Source: Gymnogyps californianus
Lineage: Eukaryota > Chordata > Aves > Accipitriformes > Cathartidae
Reading direction: 5' to 3'
DNA length: 64,000 bases
Assembly (NCBI RefSeq): GCF_018139145.2
Contig: NC_059471.1
Location: forward strand, 85,458,520-85,522,519
Part shown: positions 52,001-61,300 of the stretch, in pieces
How the letters are laid out: the number at the start of each line of letters is the position of its first letter
Position numbering within the stretch: the first letter of the stretch is position 1
Program-made: the position numbers and the translations under genes
The notes under the pieces: generated by a model
Databases searched by the model: none
Seen by the model: only the letters and a program-made list of their open reading frames with translations
What the model was told of the DNA's origin: nothing

Positions 52001-55000
52001 CACTAAGCTGTAAGACAGAGGAACTATCCGCCCTCCACGCTAACACATAAGTGTGGTGAGGCTAGCCGGCCATTTCCTACCGTCTCCTTCAGAAGGAGAA
52101 AAGAGCATGAGTTTTGGAAATACAGCATGTTACGCTTGCTCAGCTGAGGTTCTCATTTCGCAACCCCAAACTTAGGAGCAGCAAACTGCGGTCTCAAAGC
52201 CATGTCGTTTCACGAGGCAGGCCACGTTCCCAGCAGGGCTCAGCACATTTGCTTTGTCAGGGTGTCGCTGGCTGGCCCCTGCCAGCTGGGAGGGCACACC
52301 AGCTCCGTTTGCCTGCAGAGAGCACTGCTCACAGTCTGGCATCACATGGCCAACTTCACAGGCTTTACCCTGACCCTTAAAACCTCTCTTCTTGTGGGGT
52401 CAAATTTAGGGCTGTGATCCACACTCAGACCAAGGCACTTCTTCAAGAAATTCTGGAAGGAATTCTTTGCATTGTTATGCGAAGTGTACTTTTAAAAATA
52501 ATGAAAGAGATGTAAAGAGATTTCTTCTTCATTATGACAGATTAAAAACATACAGTGCAAACTGGGGGAGACAAATAGAAAACAAAACTGACATGCATCT
52601 CATACTTACGGAGAAGCTTAGAAACATTTTAAATAAGGGAGAAAAATGACACAACAGCTCAACATTCCTAGCTGTATAATAAAAGTTAATACCTGCACAA
52701 TGATAAACTTTGCAGCATTACAAACTTAAAAGGGCAAAGAAAGTCAAACAACTCTACAGAGTATCAGGCACAGACCAATACACAATATCTCCCTAAATAC
52801 ACAGCTTTTGAACTACCACATAGCCAGCTCACACTTGAAGCACAATTACTTAGCCTGAAATCTGGAGGGTTTTTCTGGATCGGTCTTGGCGGGGGTGGTG
52901 GGGAAAGCACTTTCAAATCTCTAGGCACATACCTCTTGCATTACATTTGCATTATGTATTGTGAGGTATACAGGCTGTATGGTACTCCTGTCTCTGCAGA
53001 ACTCCCACAAAGCCATTTCCTCTCTTCACCCTTATGCTAACAGGTGTACAGTCCAAAGAAGAGCTTGCACATATGTGTAAGATCTTGGCAATTTAACCAT
53101 GTACCAAAGGAATAACAACCTTCCATGGATTCTCAAAAGGAGCTAATTTTTAAAGGTTTTAATGCTAAAGTTAAGTAGTAAAACTCCCAAGTTAGATATA
53201 TCAAACTTAGATTCTGCAAAACCTAACTCTTAGTCGCCTGGTCCCACAGAGGAAATCAGGAGTGTGCAGAGGTACCTCAGACTCACTGCCTCAAGACAAG
53301 GAGTGTCAGCAGTAACCCCCATTCCCCAAGCAAATCCCCCCAAGTATCTCACACAGACCAGGTGCTAAATGCAGTGCTCCAAGCAGACACTTTCAGACAC
53401 CCAGCTTTTAGAAGCCTCCTCTAAGGGCGAGATGCCTCCAATTATTCTTTCAAAGGATACACAAAGCCTCTCAATTTCTTTTTCATGAGACACAGAGGAC
53501 AAAACTCTTACATGAAAGTGCGCATCCTGCCATACCTGAGTATGTCCTTAAGATATGAAAGTCCTGTGTTCAGTGCTCTCCTTTAAAGCCCCCCAGACTT
53601 ATGGAGAACACCCCATGCACCAGCTGAGTCTGGATGGGAGCACCTTTTTCCTCTTTAATCTGTGTTCCTTTTGCACTTTGATACACCAAGCAAGAGACAA
53701 AGTTGGAGAACACTTGCATCAGCAGCCTACCAGTTTGGATGCCTGACTGGAAGGGGCAGGTAGCAGAAGAGACAGCACTCGGCTTTCAATTTCTGGTCCC
53801 CAGAATAATTTCTTACCTTGTGGTCACCATTTCAACAAAGTGCCTGCTTCCAGTTTTGTGCTAGAGCCTTCTGGGTATGCTCTAATAATGTTACTTCACT
53901 AGCACTTTACACTGATCAGCACTATCACTGAAGGGAGAAGTCCCACCTGTGCCATTACTCCACTCCTTCCCACACATCACTAGCAATAGATCCCATAGCC
54001 CACAGTGATCCAGACTGGAGGAGAAAACCCCCCAGACTTCAACTTTTTGAAACTGGGGAGGGGTGGGGGGACCAGAAAAAACAATGCCCCCCTACTCCCC
54101 CATCAGTGCTAATGCAAAGGAGGGAGGAGCACAGGGACAGACACAAATTGTCTGGGGAAGGACTGCAGGATGGCTATGCCTCTTTGACAGCCTGCAGTGG
54201 GTGAGCAAGCCTCGGAAAATAGATTGTACTTCCACAGCAATTCAAATTGCCCTAAATCTTCCCTGCTGTGATCCTATGCTTCCTTGCAGCAGCCGCAGCA
54301 TTTGTGCTTTTCTGGGGTGGGGCACACGAAGAAGGAAGGAAGAGGGATGGATGCCGGGTTAGTTGTCTACCAGTTTAGCTCCCTGAACTAGCTCACTCTG
54401 GGATTGTTTACCCACCAGTGTTGGTGTAACGTGGGAGCGGGAAGCGGGGGTTACAGCAGTGCCGATTTGTACCTGATCAAACAGCTCCAGAGGAGCTGAA
54501 GCTGGAGGCAGCTGCCAACACTCCAGGTCTGACTCAGCTTGGCAGGGAGAAAGGCAGAAAGGCATCACGTCTTTCAGACCAGGGCAGAATTAGGCCCACA
54601 CCTGGAGAAATGTATTGCCTGGAAAGAAGCTTCCTGCTTCATGCTAGTATCGCCAGGATTAGAGGGTATCTAAGAGATTCATTTGGCAAATCCAGCTGTA
54701 TGCTTAAGATGCTTAAATTCCGCAACAAAGCCTTCACTGTTCCTAATCCTTTGTTTCTAAACACGAAACAATAAAAAAAAAAAAAAATTACGCAAACTAT
54801 ACATATGGTTCAGTAACAAAATAACCCAGACTAAAAAGCCTAAAGGCTTCCCTGGCTCTTATAATTTTACTGGAAATGGCTATTCCAGAATAGTACTTTT
54901 CAACACTAACAACTCACCCATAAATAAATTAGTAATCTTGTTCTGGAATAAAATAATCCACAGAAGTTTATACTGAAATGTTCCAGAATAGCTATTCTAG

Positions 55001-55389
55001 ACTTTTTCTTGTAATCTGTTGCTGAAAACAGTAAAGCCCTGAAGGCTGAAGAGAAGAAAAAAAATTAAATAATAATAATTAAAAAAATCTCACTACAAAA
55101 TTTTGCAATATAAAGTAAAGTAGTAGATAAGGACTAACCTTTTTTCCAGGTTTTAAACTTTTTTTCCTTGTTTTAAGATTTTCAGTATGAGAGGTGCTTT
55201 TTGTCAGGGGAATATTTTTAGGAGACCTGCCCTTCTTGGGAACTGCAGACTGTCCAGGGGGTTTGCCCCGACCTGGTTTCCTGCCCCGTTGCGCTGGTAC
55301 TGGAGCAGATTTCTGTGGAGACTGCATTGAACGCCGGGTCACTTTGGAAGGGGAAGATTGGATTTTTGCACTGCTCTTTGTAATGGAAA
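30899..55389 (-). CDS. SCML2: SCML2 (Scm polycomb group protein-like 2), C-terminal eight coding exons, partial
   Basis: SCML2 is a Polycomb-group nuclear protein that associates with PRC1 and binds methyl-lysine through N-terminal MBT repeats, which are not in this window. I assemble the coding part as the complement of 55,139-55,389, 50,223-50,358, 48,117-48,320, 39,935-40,117, 38,724-38,837, 33,412-33,693, 32,546-32,709 and 30,899-31,024. Every junction is GT-AG and the phases agree throughout, giving 485 complete codons plus TAG after a split first codon. Domain order is a basic linker, the SLED domain across two exons, a Ser/Pro-rich linker and a C-terminal SAM domain across the last two exons. 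SCML2 is preferred over its paralogue SCMH1 because of [23 protein letters not shown] and [17 protein letters not shown], and because RAI2 is the neighbour. Exons upstream of 55,389 fall outside the window. Confidence 0.93.
32546..32709 (-). CDS. SCML2: SCML2 coding exon: first half of SAM domain
   Basis: It follows an acceptor ending ACTAAAAG and ends at CAT followed by donor GTATGA. It encodes [20 protein letters not shown] and then [20 protein letters not shown] followed by [11 protein letters not shown]. The [10 protein letters not shown] stretch is the hallmark start of the Scm-family SAM domain. The exon begins in phase 1 and ends in phase 0. Confidence 0.96.
33412..33693 (-). CDS. SCML2: SCML2 coding exon: Ser-rich linker with tandem NAGNAG acceptor
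   Basis: It encodes a low-complexity Ser/Asn/Thr-rich linker between the SLED and SAM domains: [19 protein letters not shown], then [31 protein letters not shown], and ending RIQRRIEG. The acceptor is TAGCAG, so splicing can begin at 33,693 or, three bases later, at 33,690; the two products differ by one alanine. The donor is AAGGTATGC. Phases are 1 in and 1 out. An acidic-Ser segment with EDS matches the same region of mammalian SCML2 loosely. Confidence 0.9.
33694..38723 (-). other. SCML2: SCML2 intron, no other feature recognised
   Basis: This is AT-rich intronic sequence bounded by a GTAATT donor at 38,723 and the TAGCAG acceptor. A (CAAA)n short repeat lies near 35,526-35,544. I saw no exon-like frame or mobile element. 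Confidence 0.6.
38724..38837 (-). CDS. SCML2: SCML2 coding exon: linker with SPKLP motif
   Basis: The acceptor is CCTTTTCACAG and the donor GAAGGTAATT. It encodes [20 protein letters not shown], then [19 protein letters not shown]. The SPKLP and RYSQDSPPY segments correspond to the SCML2 linker downstream of the SLED domain. Phases are 1 in and 1 out. Confidence 0.93.
39121..39150. repeat. G23-C-G6 homopolymer tract in SCML2 intron
   Basis: Twenty-three G residues, one C and six G residues; on the SCML2 sense strand it is a C tract about 284 bases before the acceptor at 38,838. It is a simple repeat, and its length is prone to sequencing error. Confidence 0.92.
39935..40117 (-). CDS. SCML2: SCML2 coding exon: second half of SLED domain
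   Basis: The acceptor is TTCACAG and the donor CCAGGTACTG. It encodes [20 protein letters not shown], then [20 protein letters not shown], then QPFSPYMG, ending near EYDRNKPG. This is the C-terminal half of the Scm-like embedded domain (SLED), which binds double-stranded DNA in the SCML2 family. Phases are 1 in and 1 out. Confidence 0.96.
40118..44470 (-). other. SCML2: SCML2 intron (part), no gene recognised
   Basis: This is the 3' part (in SCML2 sense) of the largest intron that lies wholly in the window. Short A/T runs occur at 40,498-40,519 and near 42,777-42,812. No frame on either strand resembles a known protein. Confidence 0.55.
40498..40519. repeat. Poly(A) run in SCML2 intron
   Basis: An uninterrupted run of A residues (T on the SCML2 sense strand). 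No LINE or processed-gene sequence adjoins it, so it is recorded only as a simple repeat. Confidence 0.85.
44482..45000 (+). pseudogene. CR1 copy C ORF1 remnant, GDSL-type esterase domain
   Basis: CR1 ORF1 proteins carry a C-terminal SGNH/GDSL esterase-like domain. Here [20 protein letters not shown] begins near 44,482, with the nucleophile serine in GDSLLRG (near 44,502). The catalytic Asp/His block reads [10 protein letters not shown] near 44,916-44,945, and the frame ends [12 protein letters not shown] and TAA at 44,998-45,000. A frameshift lies near 44,575-44,595, where LPGAR-like sequence is expected. The clean frame after it spans 44,659-45,000 (113 residues from its first ATG). The N-terminal half of ORF1 is missing. 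Confidence 0.85.
45180..47938 (+). pseudogene. CR1 copy C ORF2 remnant: APE endonuclease plus reverse transcriptase
   Basis: The frame starts with an N-terminal endonuclease segment ([18 protein letters not shown], then [11 protein letters not shown]). It shifts once near 45,390-45,400 and then stays in one frame to 47,938. In-frame stops occur near 45,357, at 45,524-45,526, 46,406-46,408, 46,880-46,882 and 47,378-47,380. Endonuclease motifs are [12 protein letters not shown] (near 45,580) and the SDH motif in [11 protein letters not shown] (near 45,790). Reverse transcriptase motifs are [36 protein letters not shown] and FADN at 47,143-47,154, where the family has FADD. The C terminus ([20 protein letters not shown]) is intact. 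The element is inactive but relatively little decayed. Confidence 0.9.
48117..48320 (-). CDS. SCML2: SCML2 coding exon: first half of SLED domain
   Basis: It follows a TTCTTTTTCAG acceptor and ends at donor ACTGGTATGT. It encodes [20 protein letters not shown], then [20 protein letters not shown], then [17 protein letters not shown], ending GGEMIT. The GPGPVNVVL and VQACVDCA motifs are diagnostic of the SLED domain. The neighbouring CR1 copy C ends only about 90 bases beyond the donor. Confidence 0.97.
48321..55138 (-). other. SCML2: SCML2 introns around the 50.2-kb exon, no other feature recognised
   Basis: These two introns (48,321-50,222 and 50,359-55,138) show ordinary AT-rich sequence. 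A G-rich patch (GGGGAGGGGTGGGGGG) lies near 54,056-54,071. I saw no CR1 or exon-like frame. Consecutive splice phases join without gaps, so no obligatory exon is missing here. Confidence 0.55.
50223..50358 (-). CDS. SCML2: SCML2 coding exon: Ser/Pro linker before SLED
   Basis: The acceptor is CTCTAAACAG and the donor CCACAGGTAAAA. It encodes [20 protein letters not shown], then [20 protein letters not shown] and SVIST, the last codon being split and completed by GTG at the start of the next exon (TVCVYV). It is poorly conserved but in phase with both neighbours (0 in, 1 out). Confidence 0.88.
55139..55389 (-). CDS. SCML2: SCML2 coding exon: basic linker after the MBT repeats
   Basis: It follows a TTTTTCCTCAG acceptor and ends AAAAAAG at donor GTTAGT. 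It encodes [20 protein letters not shown], then [20 protein letters not shown], then [20 protein letters not shown] and a lysine-rich end. The SMQSPQK and KPPGxxAVPK segments match mammalian SCML2 just after the second MBT repeat. The run [12 protein letters not shown] is AT-hook-like and very basic; in human SCML2 this region binds RNA. This is the most N-terminal exon found here. Confidence 0.92.
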
Positions 55390-58300
55390 CTGAGGAAAAA
55401 CAAAAACAAAAGGGAAGGGGGGGAAAACCTCAAAATGAATGATGGAAAGCAACTTTTCTAACAAAGGCTTAAAAAAAAAAATGTAGTGCACAATTTACAT
55501 TGTAAAATAAATATACTTGGATATTTTGAACTTGTGGTTGGCATGGAACTATGTAACTTCATTAAAGCCAAAGAGAGAACTCTTTATACCCATTCTTTTA
55601 GAGGGACTTTCCTAAGAGAAAAACATTCAAATAAAAATAAAATTAAAAAAAAGAATTAATCCACTCACCTTATAAATGCTTCCCATAACTTAATTACAAT
55701 AAGATATTTATAAAGTGCCATTCATCAAGAAGGCCTTCAAAATACTTCACAAATTATACAGCCCATAATACATCCGGTCTCCTCTAAGAGCAGTTTCCAC
55801 AATTACAAGACATGCCAACTACTTTTAGGGAGCTACAAACCAATTCTGAGCAGCAAAGAAAATCATCCCATTGAAGAGGAGAAACCGATGATAGGCAAAG
55901 TATCATTAATGAGCATTTGTCTGAGATGCCAGTTTAGAAACTTAAGTTCACATAACTATACCCAGATTTTTCTACCTGAGGCCATCCAGACTTAAAATTT
56001 TATTTGGAAGAAGGACTTCCAAAAATCAAACACAAAGTATCATTTTTATTCATTCTTAACACTGAAGTGGTTCTCTGTTGAATCTCCCATCCCAATACAA
56101 AATTGATCCAATATGTATATGATGTGACTGTATTATAATCTGGTGTGAAGGTGCAAGATGTCATCAGATTTCATTGAACAGAATTTCCTAGTTAGCAATC
56201 TTTTCCACCCCACTCACTCTTCCCTGAAGTAATAATGATGATTTTATTTTGACAATTCCCTTTGCAATGGACTGATTAAAACACCAGAAGGATGCCAAAT
56301 AGAACCTACGGACAAGGACATATCCTCAATGAAAAGATGTACCGCACCATGCTACAGCAGCACCTGTGGCCAACAAAAAGCAATTACTAAGTCCAAAAGT
56401 CCAACAAATGTTCCGTTTTGTTGGCCTGATTGCTAGCAGGCAGACAAATGCATAAGTTGTGGAAGGGGTAAGTAGAAGACGAAAATGGGAGATTTTGTGA
56501 CATCAACCCACCCTTGCTGCAAGAGGTGTGGGAAAGGAACACACAACATATTTGAAATCATTTGAAGCCTTTACACTAAAGTTAGACGGCTTTCTGGTAT
56601 CACACTGCCCCTACTACAGCCTTTTGCATCTCGCTGATGATTAAACTCCTGTGAGTCACCCTAACCTTAAATACCATGAACTTAATGTGACCCAACTTAG
56701 AAGTATTCCAAGTTAGGGTTCAAGCGGGCTTTGACTGTGTCAGTCACCAGTGCCTGATCCAAAGTGCTAATGCACACTGAAAGTGGAGCACAGGAGGCTG
56801 CTAATAGTTAATTTCCTGGATTTTTGTGAATTTGGAATATTTCTTCTCCTAAAATATTAGTATGTTGAGGCTTTCTGGTAAGCAAATAAAACACATACTA
56901 AAACTCAAAGATATATTTGAAATGAGATCTTGAGACAAGAACATACTTAAAGATTGAGTAACAGTTTTAATGTCTAGCTCTATGAGTGATATTCACCTTA
57001 ACAGTCCAGCACCTAGCTTTACAACTGTTACTTCAACTCTGAATTTTTATTCAGGAGTTAACTGTTATTAAGTATTTGCAATAGAAAATGTCACAGTAAG
57101 ATGAAATACACACTGCAAACAGACTTGTTATAAAATACAAGTACTACTGACACACATTTTTAAAGCTGTAGGAGCATTTACATACATTGCTATTTGTCTG
57201 ATTTGGTTACTAATCTAATATTCCTAAATGGCAGTTCAGAAGAAATCTCTTCATTATGGCTGGTTGCAATCCTAATACATCAAATACAGACATGATATCT
57301 CTAGGTATCTGAGAAGGACCTTCTGGATGTGCAAAGTGATCACTTTCCTTTTATTTATGTATGCCAAAACTTATTTTCATAAGCAATGACAGCTTAAAAT
57401 AAGATAAACAGAATTTTAACCAAATGCTGGCATAGCATTACTCTTACATCTCTGAATTGCTGAATGACAACTTGTGTTAAGCTGTACATCTGGAAAGCAA
57501 AACAATATCAACTGTGTGCTGTACAATACAGTACTACGTATTGCATCCTGTATTATGCTTATGCCAATGTAAAATGCAGCTATTTTTGTTTATTTGTGCC
57601 ACACAACTACGTATTTAACAAAACAATCATGACCTCATAAAGAAATGTTGTTTCACAAATTCTTTGTGCCTCTGCCTATGCCAAAATCTAGCAAATGCAT
57701 TTCTATTCTTGCACAGTAAAGACACAGCAAAGGTTAAATACACAGCTAATTGCAATGTCAACAGGTTCTAGGAACACAGGCATGAGTTTCGGGACACTGG
57801 GCAATCCCTACTCCCTTCCAGAAGGGCATTTACCGGACAAAGAGTAACATGCAAACAGATCCAACCACTTCAGCCTGCCCTCTTGAACCACACACATCAA
57901 GTACCCTCATCTCAGCATCTTCCTACCTGTATACGCCAGAGGACCAAATATTAGCAGCATTAACCATTAAGGGGGGGGGTCAGGTCCCATTTGGTACTTT
58001 TCCTTCTGCCTAGGGCTGAAGTCGCTTTTTTCAATAGGCAGGACTGCAACAAAGCCCCATGCTGCCTGAGCAGCCTCCCGGAGATAGCAGCAAATGAGGA
58101 GGCTGCTATTTGCATTTGTTGATTTAAGAGAGGATGGGGGGAGCACAAGGGAGTGGGAGACTGCTAAAGTAATTCCCATATTGTCTGCAGGCTGTATTGA
58201 CAGTGATCATCAGTCACCTGCTCATACTTCCTTCACCCCGGCCTTCAGAGGGAGACCAAAGGTTACGCTGGGTCACAGGATCTGGAGGGAAATGAAAAGA

Positions 58301-61300
58301 CATGCAAAATCGAGCTGCCAACCCACTGCATCTGTAGACAGAGTTATCCCCACTAGGCCACATGTTCCAAAAACTAAGACGTTTTAATAGTCTCATGAGA
58401 ACTTGTTAAAATATAACGATGAAGAGAATAGAGAGGAAAAATGCCAAGCTCTGCTTGCAATTACTGCACTATTTAGCTGGGATATTTACAACCGAAAAAC
58501 CACATTTGCCTTTTCAGGATGCTGCTTTGCATCACAAAGGCCTTCTCATTTGCACAAACAAAATCAAGCATTTGTGTCGTGTTGCTCTTCTACATAAATA
58601 TCCACTGCTCCAGTTTCAGGAGTGGGATGCATTGCATGGCATTCTTTCCCAAGTCTCTTATTCACACCCAAAAACTGAACCGGCGTCCTCAGTAACTGAA
58701 GAGCAGACATCATGCTACACAAACATACTTTACCATAGTAATGTTAGCAACTACACGGCGTTTTCAAAGTTCACAGAGCTCTAGTTATACTGTCATGTTA
58801 GTGAGTGCTATAGGTGACTACCTTCATGCAACACGCAAGCACAGCTTTCATACTTTCAATTCCTGTTCATTCAAAACATTCTCTTTTTTTTCCCCCAAAC
58901 TGTTCTGTGAGAATCCCAACACCTATAAACTTTGTATCCAACGTACATAAGAGAAACTCCAAATCCAGTATCTTGGAACTCACAACCTAGAGGTGCATTG
59001 TCACAACTCAGTCCTCATTCGCACAAGCAGATCCACTGGAGTCAACCGAGCTCATTTGCATGAGAAGGACATGAAAGATTAGACTTGTAGAAGCAGAAAA
59101 ACTGCCCAGACACATGCAGGACTGCAAAATTTGACCCCAGACTGTTATCCCCAAGATCTCTTGCCAGAATAAGTCAGATATTTAAGACAACTGTGAAATC
59201 TGAAGCTACCGAAACCTCTAACGCTTGGGAAGTGGATGGGACAGATGACAGCTCAGAAGCCAGAATTCTCATGCAATTCTAATTCATAAAATTCCCTCAA
59301 ATAATCCACAGTGACTGCTTCACTCCATGTTTTTATGGAAAGCAAGGGGGAAAAAAGGTTCAGATTTGTAATATTTAAACATTAGAAATCTACCATTCAC
59401 TGTCACAGAGAAGCAATTACAAGACAAGACTTCAAAGAGCTGAAGTGAAATTACACAAAGCAAGATAGAGGCCCATTTTGCCATACATTCTGTGAACACA
59501 GCATTGCTACCTTAGGTGAAGGTGCCAATTAGGACAGTAAAAACAGTAATTCAGTGTTTAAAACAGCATTTCTTTCAAGACAGAAATGATTCTATTTGTA
59601 CTGCAGTATTGTTCCTATGCCCCCACTGAGGCGCAAGCCAAATGCTCTTCTGAGAATATAAAAACCCGGCCCTTCTCTCATCTACAGATAAAAAAAATGA
59701 GGCAAAGAGATTTAGCAACTTATCCTAAATCCATGTGAGCATTCCACAGCAGAAGTAATGGAAACATACCTCCTGACTTCTAGCCCGGGATTTTAACTAT
59801 AAAATTAACCTTCTTTAATACAGTAAGTTATTATCATGATAGTTTTGACAACTGGCAAAGGAGGTGGAAAAGATTAGCAATTTTTCAAAACAGCTTACTG
59901 CCAAGGATTATAAAAATTTATGTCCTTATGTCTCAATTGAACAAGAGAGCCATACAAAAGCGTAAGTATCTGTAATACATGCCACCTCTTTCTATCTGTG
60001 TTTGGATTACTTCTGGTTAAGAGGTAGCTGCGAGGTACTAATTGATATGTTGCTATGATACAAAATCAGTTATAAGTCACCATTTTGCTATCTAAAAAGC
60101 AACACCGCGCTTGGAGACTTCAACATCCACCTTGGCAAGACATGGACATTATGGCTTGCAATTTTGTTCTTTCTAGATTTTAGTTTCTGCTACCAGTATA
60201 ACAAAAGAAAAGAAAAACAAAAGTCTCTTGCTATCTTCTGTGAAAAATCCTAGCCTTCCTTTCACAGCCCTGAAAGGTGAAACGGAGGGCTCCAAGCAAC
60301 ATAAGACAAAACTGGAGGAAAGGAAAGCATTTCCCCAGGCAGCATTGCAGCACCTTCGGTCCCTCACCCCCACCCCCAGTCTCCCACATTTTCAAGAGCT
60401 AGGCAAGCCAGCACCTACAGAACAGACCTGTGAAAATACTAATTAAGCTCCATCAAAACCCACTGCTAACCAAGCTAACACACATCACCTCCAAAAAAAC
60501 AACTTTTAATAGCCCAGCTGGGGCAGGGGGCCTGCGGGAGTGGGGGGTACAAGCAAAACAAAAGAAAGACTCCTGGAAAGATCTCTCCAGTCAACCTCCA
60601 GAAACCAAGAACTGTAAAAAGCCAGCTTCTAGTCCCACCCTTCAACAAAGCATTGCCATTGCAACCACACTAGCAAAAAAAACCCCAACCAAAACCCGCC
60701 CCCCCCCAAAACAAACTGTGTTTTGATGATAAGCTGAGAAGGAAGAGAGCAAGTAAATATCCGATAAACTATCAAAACTGCACAAACTTGAGTTACCTGA
60801 AGACAGTTTAGGTGTGCTGATGATGAATCTGTCAATAAGCCTGGCAAAGCCTAGCTCTACACATCGGGTAAGAGTTTTAACATCCTGATTCTTCACCCCA
60901 TCATTACTGATTCTGCCCAGGTTTTGCCATTTTTTCCCTAAACAGCATCAGCAGGATGAAAGGTGGGCCCAAAATGAAACAATAAAATGCAACAAGCTTC
61001 AGGGGAAGAAAAAAGAAACACAGAGTGTGGTTAGTGCAATGCCACAATTTGTTTTGTCTCAATATCTGAATGACAGCACTGATATTCTTAACATAGCTTA
61101 TATGTACTAGCATAGATTTGGAAAAAATCCACTCAATCCCATCCACTAATTGGGCAACACAACCACTGCTGACATTAGTATCCACAAGACCTGAACAAGA
61201 GCAAATAAAAAAAAATATTGTCTGTGTGACAGTCAAAAATACATGTGTTGGAGTACTTCCAATTTAAAAGAAAATTACAACTACCTTATAAATAAACATG

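Noticed and set aside
58094..58387. 97-codon plus frame with a small CAGCCTCC/GGAGGCTG inverted repeat beside it
   Set aside because: The hairpin is only eight base pairs and the frame resembles no protein; there is no sign of a terminal inverted repeat transposon or target duplication.
60786..60910. Minus-strand frame with exon-like look, containing NQDVKTLTRCVELGFARLID and a CAGGTAACT donor
   Set aside because: It lies in the SCML2 intron, has no convincing polypyrimidine tract before a possible acceptor, matches no part of SCML2 or any family known to me, and is short enough to be chance. A conservation check across birds would settle it.
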